This document shows positions 6,442 through 9,641 of a stretch of DNA of 9,641 bases, one piece after another; position 1 is the first letter of the stretch, and each line of letters begins with the position of its first letter. A program made the translations under genes and the position numbers. The DNA is from Xanthobacteraceae bacterium (lineage in GTDB: Bacteria; Pseudomonadota; Alphaproteobacteria; Rhizobiales; Xanthobacteraceae), in the NCBI GenBank assembly GCA_030037185.1, contig JASHRR010000159.1, positions 1 to 9,641 of the forward strand, read 5' to 3'. Under the pieces are notes generated by a model. That model saw only the letters and a program-made list of their open reading frames with translations. It was not told the DNA's origin and made no database searches.

Positions 6442-7418
6442 CTACTCGATCCATCGATCGGCCTGGACGAATAGCAATGGAGGAATTTCAGGCCGAGCGC
6501 TTTAGCGGTTCTCAAATGGATCGCAAGGCTGAAGTTGGTTGGCCGCGCAATCGGAAGGTCGGCAGGCTTCGCGCCCTTGAGAATGGGCGCGACATATCGG
6601 ATCGCGACTAGGCGATATAAAGTGGTCCCCGTCATGGTGTAACTCATCAAGCCACCTTCAACGACGTATTCGGGTTGCGCATAGATCGCCGCTATTTTGT
6701 GGTGTGCCGCTAGTGCTGCGATTTGCTGCGATTGTTGAATGCAAGTGGAAAGGCGCTGACGACCACTGCGTCCATTTGGCGCTCGATCATGGTCGCAAAC
6801 GTTTTCTCGAAGTCGGAGACGTCGCGACATTCCAGAACTATCGCCCCATAGTTTGTGCTGCTTGCAACAGTTTGCCGGTCTCCTCCTCGGCCTGCCGATT
6901 AGTCTGCTTTGCGACCAGATAGCCGACTGTTGTCGCTTTGGGCGCTATGTTAAGGATTAGATCGAGCCGCTTGCCGGCAAGCTCGTTTATGATGAAGGCA
7001 CCGGTGATGTTGCCCTCCGGCCAGTCTGGGCACGAGGCCGTTTTTGACGGGATCACCGCCCGCGATAACAATCGGAAGTCGAAGTGGCGGCCTTCGCCTC
7101 AAGTTGCGAAGCTACTGCACCGGATGCAACTATCACGGCGGCTTGAAAGCGGACAAGATCGGAAGCCAGCTGTCGCATGACAGGCTGACCTTTCCCCCAC
7201 CGGAACTCGATGGCCACGTTTTGACCCTCAATAAAGCCGGCGTCTCTGAGCTGAGACCACTCTGGAAATTAGCTACGATGCACTCGGTGGCCGGGGGCGA
7301 GCTGGTGTCGAGAAACCCGATGAAGCGGCACACCCGCCTGCTGCGTCCGCGCCGCGAGCGGCCAGACGGCCGGCGTAGCCGCGGCGCAACCCCTACGATG
7401 AATTCGAGCACGTCGCAT
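6442..7418 (-). pseudogene. Degraded ABC-transporter substrate-binding protein (PF04392 type)
   Basis: Nearly the full length (about 325 codons) of a periplasmic substrate-binding protein can be pieced together on the minus strand. It begins at ATG 7418 behind GGAGGGACGAGG, with an Arg-rich leader ending PLAARTQQ. It continues through IGFLDTSSPPAT, GFIEGQNVAIEFRWGKGQP, SDLVRFQAAVIVASGAV, GGDPVKNGLV, GNITGAFIINELAGKRLDL, VLECRDVSDFEKTFATMIER, AAHHKIAAIYAQPEYVVEGG, MSYTMTGTTLYRLVAIRY and RTAKALGL. It ends PLLFVQADRWIE at TAG (6442-6444). At least six frame changes separate these pieces (around 7345, 7250, 7095, 7025, 6850, 6725 and 6475), so it is dead. Such proteins feed ABC importers of often unknown substrates; no permease or ATPase gene is nearby. 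Confidence 0.85.
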
Positions 7419-7810
7419 CACCTCGTCCCTCCAAGGCGCAGCCCGCGGCCAGCTTAACGCACCCCAATTTGTGTGGGAACTGATTTGGGATGTTACTACC
7501 AAACCGCCGGAGCGAGGGCGCATGGCCGGACTTGCCGGGCGCCGCGGCCGGCTCGGGGCGTGATCTAAAAGAAACCTGCGGCGGCTGACGGGGGTAAGAA
7601 GTGATGCCAAGTCGATCGCCTTGCGCGAACCTGAAGGTGATCGGCGCTATGGTGTGATAGCGATCGACAGATAGGTTTCGGGACGCTGGCTTGTGCTGGC
7701 GCACGGCAATGATGGGATTCCGCAGTTCCCGGCAAGTCCTGTATACCGGGTTACGGCCCGGAGAATACCTTGCCAGGCACAAATACGTGGCCAGGGAGGG
7801 AGGTGTCTAG
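7419..7810. other. Divergent intergenic region between two substrate-binding protein relics
   Basis: This stretch of about 390 bases separates two divergent pseudogenes and once presumably held both promoters. Both ancestral ribosome binding sites survive: GGAGG-like sequence next to 7418 on the minus strand, and GGGAGG (7798-7803) seven bases before ATG 7811 on the plus strand. I could not identify convincing -35/-10 pairs or operators, and the open frames inside have no recognisable motifs. Confidence 0.4.
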
Positions 7811-8538
7811 ATGTTTGGAACGCCGAAAGCGAGTCGTTGCATTGCGGCGGGCAGCGGTAATCGCGTCGACGATCCTACTGCGACCCGGCGTCTCCAATGC
7901 GATAGACAGTGTTACCTTCACCACCGACTTCGGCCATTACGGCCGCAATGCCTATTTCTTTCGTGGCGCTCGACCGGGGATATTACAGGGACGCCGGGCT
8001 CGAGGTGAAAATCGTGCGCGGCCAAGGCGACGCCAATGCGATCCGCCAGATTGCCGCCGGCAATGCGATGTTCGGGTTCGCCGACCCCGGTAACATGATA
8101 TTGGCGCGCGCCAACGACCGGATCCCGGTGAAGCTGGTCGCCATCGTCTATCGCAAACCGCCGCAGGCGATCTTTTGCCGCGAAGATTCCGGCCTGAGAA
8201 TGCCCAAGGACCTGGAGGGCAATGCGATCGGCACAACGGCCGGTGCCTCGGTTCCGGCCTTATTTCCGGCCTTCGCCAAAGCCGCCGGCATCGATGCTCG
8301 GACGGTCCGGTGGGTCCTGGCGAGCATCGAGTCATTGCCGGGCCTGCTCGCGACCAACAAGGTCTCCTGTGTCGGCCAATTCACACCTGGCGAAGCGCTG
8401 CTGCGGTCTCAGTATGGGCCTGGCAAACTCGTACGCTTCGCCTATTCAGATGCGGGCTTAAGTTATTACGGCAGCGGCATCGTGGCGACCGATGCAACGA
8501 TCGCGAGCAAGCCCGATCTCGTGCGCCGCTTCGGCATG
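7811..8538 (+). pseudogene. Truncated, frameshifted NMT1/THI5-like ABC substrate-binding protein
   Basis: The N-terminal part reads RRKRVVALRRAAVIASTILL followed by RPGVSNA, a signal-peptide-like leader. It continues as DSVTFTTDFGHYGRNAYFF, after which one extra base near 7961 moves the frame. The rest is continuous: VALDRGYYRDAGLEVKIVRG, GQGDANAIRQIAAGNAMFGF, IPVKLVAIVYRKPPQAIFCR, AIGTTAGASVPALFPAFAK, SIESLPGLLATNKVSCVGQF and DAGLSYYGSGIVATDATIA, ending KPDLVRRF. These features fit periplasmic binding proteins for nitrate, sulfonate, taurine or pyrimidine-like ligands (PF09084). The good ribosome binding site serves ATG 7811, which is out of frame with the leader, so the start is probably also shifted. 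The roughly 100 C-terminal residues of the family are missing, replaced at about 8540 by a methyltransferase fragment. Confidence 0.8.
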
Positions 8539-8546
8539 ATGGAACG

Positions 8547-8969
8547 TTCGATGCTGCGACATCGATCATGGTGCTGCTGTTTGCGACATCGCCTGAAGAA
8601 CTGGCAGCCTTCTTCCGCTCTGCATCGCGCCACCTCGAGCCCGGAGGAAGGTTTATCTCCGTCGTCTTCAATCCGCTGTTCTCGGCTTTTGGAGAGGACT
8701 TCTTCATCCGCCGGTGGACCAAGCTGGAAAGCAACAAGGTGCGATCAGAATTCCTCGATCGAACCTCCGGTCGTGTCAACATGATGGCGGAACCGCAGCA
8801 GTACACAAGCGAAGAGTACGAGCAGGCGGCCATCTGCGGCGGCATGAAGCCAGCGGGGTGGAGGAAACTCTTTGCCACGCCGGATGCCGTCCAACAGATG
8901 GGCGCCTCTTTCTGGCACCCGTGCCACGAGCATCAGCCTTTCGCACTCTTTGTCGCGCAAAAGGAATAG
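8547..8969 (+). pseudogene. C-terminal fragment of a class I SAM-dependent methyltransferase
   Basis: About 140 residues in one clean frame up to TAG 8967-8969. FDAATSIMVLLFATSPEELA corresponds to the strand and helix after motif II of Rossmann-fold methyltransferases, and FFRSASRHLEPGGRFISVVF contains the 'LxPGGR' post-motif typical of the family. A long C-terminal part follows (FIRRWTKLESNKVRSEF, EEYEQAAICGGMKPAGWRKL, FWHPCHEHQPFALFVAQKE) that looks intact. The SAM-binding N-terminal half with motif I (the Gly-rich loop) is absent. No start codon with a ribosome binding site precedes it, and it is out of frame with the substrate-binding protein relic to its left. The substrate cannot be told. 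The lack of internal damage suggests a more recent truncation than the neighbouring relics. Confidence 0.75.
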
Positions 8970-9160
8970 GTGCTCAGCCGGTGGGTGCTCGCACGCACGA
9001 TCCCCACGATGCATCCGTTCACGCATCCTCCGGTCGGGCCGGCCCTGCTCAACGCGATGCTGCCTACATGAATGCCGGGTCCAACCCGCTGAACGCCCAG
9101 GCAACCGCGAGGTGAGGGCGACCGTCGCCAACGAAAAGAAGCCACCGATTGTCAGGACTC
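8970..9160. other. Gap between the methyltransferase relic and the overlapping pair
   Basis: About 190 GC-rich bases with short open frames on both strands but no motif, RNA gene or repeat that I can recognise. The composition changes sharply to AT-rich at about 9160, where the minus-strand membrane-protein ORF ends, which suggests a boundary between segments of different origin. Confidence 0.35.
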
Positions 9161-9478
9161 TTAACTAAATGCACCCGGGAAAAATATGAACAGTCCTACG
9201 AGAATTAAACTCCAGCCAAGCCACCAAGCTAAACTGTATCCAATGAAACGGAAAACTCTACTGCGGTAAACAATTCCCCTCGGTGTCAGATTTTGCCTCG
9301 CCCAGATGCCTATCGCGAAATATTGCAATGGTCCCCGATATTCGAATAGTAAGCGGAAATATGAGTAAATGGCAACAAGCCCTATCAGCAGCGTGCCGCC
9401 ATCACGGATCGCGGTTGCAACGGAAATCACATAAGGCACGATTTCGCGCTGGCTATGCCCCACTACTTTAAAGCCCAT
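9161..9478 (-). CDS. Small membrane protein overlapping an upstream small ORF
   Basis: An intact 105-codon frame from ATG 9478 to TAA 9161-9163. It carries two likely membrane segments: about residues 28-47 (GGTLLIGLVAIYSYFRLLF) and about 78-102 (IGYSLAWWLGWSLILVGLF, then IFFPG). A basic loop lies between them (GIWARQNLTPRGIVYRSRVF). No family is recognised. Its composition is AT-richer than the rest of the window. The first 16 bases overlap the end of a 55-residue ORF in another frame. The AGGGA before the ATG directly abuts it, too close for an efficient ribosome binding site. It may therefore depend on translation of the upstream ORF, on a -1 frameshift at 9466-9472, or have been one gene with it. 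Confidence 0.65.
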   Translation of the reverse strand: MGFKVVGHSQREIVPYVISVATAIRDGGTLLIGLVAIYSYFRLLFEYRGPLQYFAIGIWARQNLTPRGIVYRSRVFRFIGYSLAWWLGWSLILVGLFIFFPGAFS

Positions 9479-9630
9479 TCCCTGAATCGGTCATAGAAAA
9501 TCGGAGGGCCGCTCTCATTTGGATATTCGATAAAGTAACTGTTAGTGCTATCCTCTTCGATTTTTGTTACAATTTCGTACGCCCCGGAATATCTGATGTG
9601 GTCAGAAATTTGGTCGAATTTTTGCGCCAT
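9463..9630 (-). CDS. 55-residue hypothetical protein upstream of, and overlapping, the membrane protein
   Basis: ATG 9628-9630 opens a frame of 55 codons ending at TAG (9463-9465). The protein is soluble and acidic in the middle: MAQKFDQISDHIRYSGAYEI, VTKIEEDSTNSYFIEYPNES, and GPPIFYDRFREWALK at the end. The composition is balanced and unlike the random frames elsewhere in the window, which is why I accept it despite its small size. Only 11 bases of upstream sequence are in the window, with no visible ribosome binding site, so an earlier start or missing N-terminal part cannot be excluded. The last sense codons TTA AAG, preceded by T, form the heptamer discussed in the findings; a -1 shift there would add the membrane protein to this domain, giving a protein of about 157 residues. 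Family unknown. Confidence 0.55.
   Translation of the reverse strand: MAQKFDQISDHIRYSGAYEIVTKIEEDSTNSYFIEYPNESGPPIFYDRFREWALK
9466..9472 (-). promoter_or_regulatory. Candidate -1 ribosomal frameshift site (T TTA AAG)
   Basis: On the minus strand the end of the 55-residue ORF reads GCT TTA AAG TAG. The heptamer T TTA AAG has the X XXY YYZ form, is in the correct zero frame, and lies immediately before the stop. After a -1 slip the reading continues TTT AAA GTA GTG, exactly the frame of the membrane-protein ORF. I see no strong stimulatory hairpin downstream; only a 4-bp GGCA/TGCC pairing. Confidence 0.35.
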
Positions 9631-9641
9631 TGTGTAGGTAT

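Noticed and set aside
6162..6830. A 222-codon minus-strand frame as an intact gene
   Set aside because: Only its middle part (AAHHKIAAIYAQ to AKALGL) is real; both ends are out-of-frame parts of the degraded binding protein or unrelated DNA.
7769..8093. An intact gene from 7770 including the binding-protein leader
   Set aside because: The leader and first mature residues are real, but the frame leaves the family after YFF at about 7961; it is part of the pseudogene.
8175..8969. A single 264-residue plus-strand protein
   Set aside because: The first ~120 residues are a wrong frame of the NMT1-like relic; only 8547-8969 resembles a methyltransferase.
1..9641. tRNA or rRNA genes, CRISPR arrays, or intact insertion sequences
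   Set aside because: I found no tRNA-like T-loop and acceptor pairing, no regularly spaced repeats and no transposase or integrase motifs on either strand by eye.

Overview
The window looks like a decaying accessory region (an old genomic-island type of landscape) from a high-GC alphaproteobacterium, most likely a Bradyrhizobium-type rhizobium. This rests on resemblance of the recognisable proteins to families I know from those genomes: LigD-like ATP-dependent DNA ligases, two families of ABC-transporter substrate-binding proteins, a low-affinity Fe/Cu permease family protein, and a small zinc-ribbon protein. It is an inference; there is no rRNA or housekeeping marker here. Coding density is low and more than half of what can be recognised is broken.

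Layout. 1-430: one weak unrecognised minus-strand ORF. 430-1150: fragments that do not form a convincing gene. 1245-1790 (+): an intact DUF6714-like protein. 1978-2162 (-): a short relic of an ATP-dependent DNA ligase C-terminus. 2239-2460 (+): a doubtful small ORF. 2535-2813 (+): an intact small membrane protein. 2814-3291: no gene seen. 3292-4110 (-): an intact exported two-domain VOC/glyoxalase-like protein with a strong ribosome binding site. 4385-4770 (+): what appears to be the 5' ribozyme part of a group II intron without its reverse transcriptase, followed by a perfect 14-bp hairpin (4771-4802). 4846-5318 (+): a longer, frameshifted ligase relic, opposite in orientation to the first. 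5386-5826 (+): an intact Fe/Cu permease family protein. 6094-6283 (+): a frameshifted zinc-ribbon protein. 6442-7418 (-): a nearly full-length but heavily frameshifted substrate-binding protein of the PF04392 type. 7811-8538 (+): a truncated, frameshifted NMT1/THI5-like substrate-binding protein, joined at about 8540 to the C-terminal part of a class I methyltransferase (8547-8969). 9161-9630 (-): two overlapping small ORFs, a 55-residue soluble protein followed by a 105-residue membrane protein.

The intact genes do not form an obvious pathway: each stands alone, separated by relics. The only pair that clearly belongs together is the one at the right edge. There the end of the 55-residue ORF carries a T TTA AAG heptamer directly before its stop codon, and a -1 shift on it enters the membrane-protein frame exactly. 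That could be programmed frameshifting, translational coupling, or a single gene split by a recent indel. It is the most interesting item in the window.
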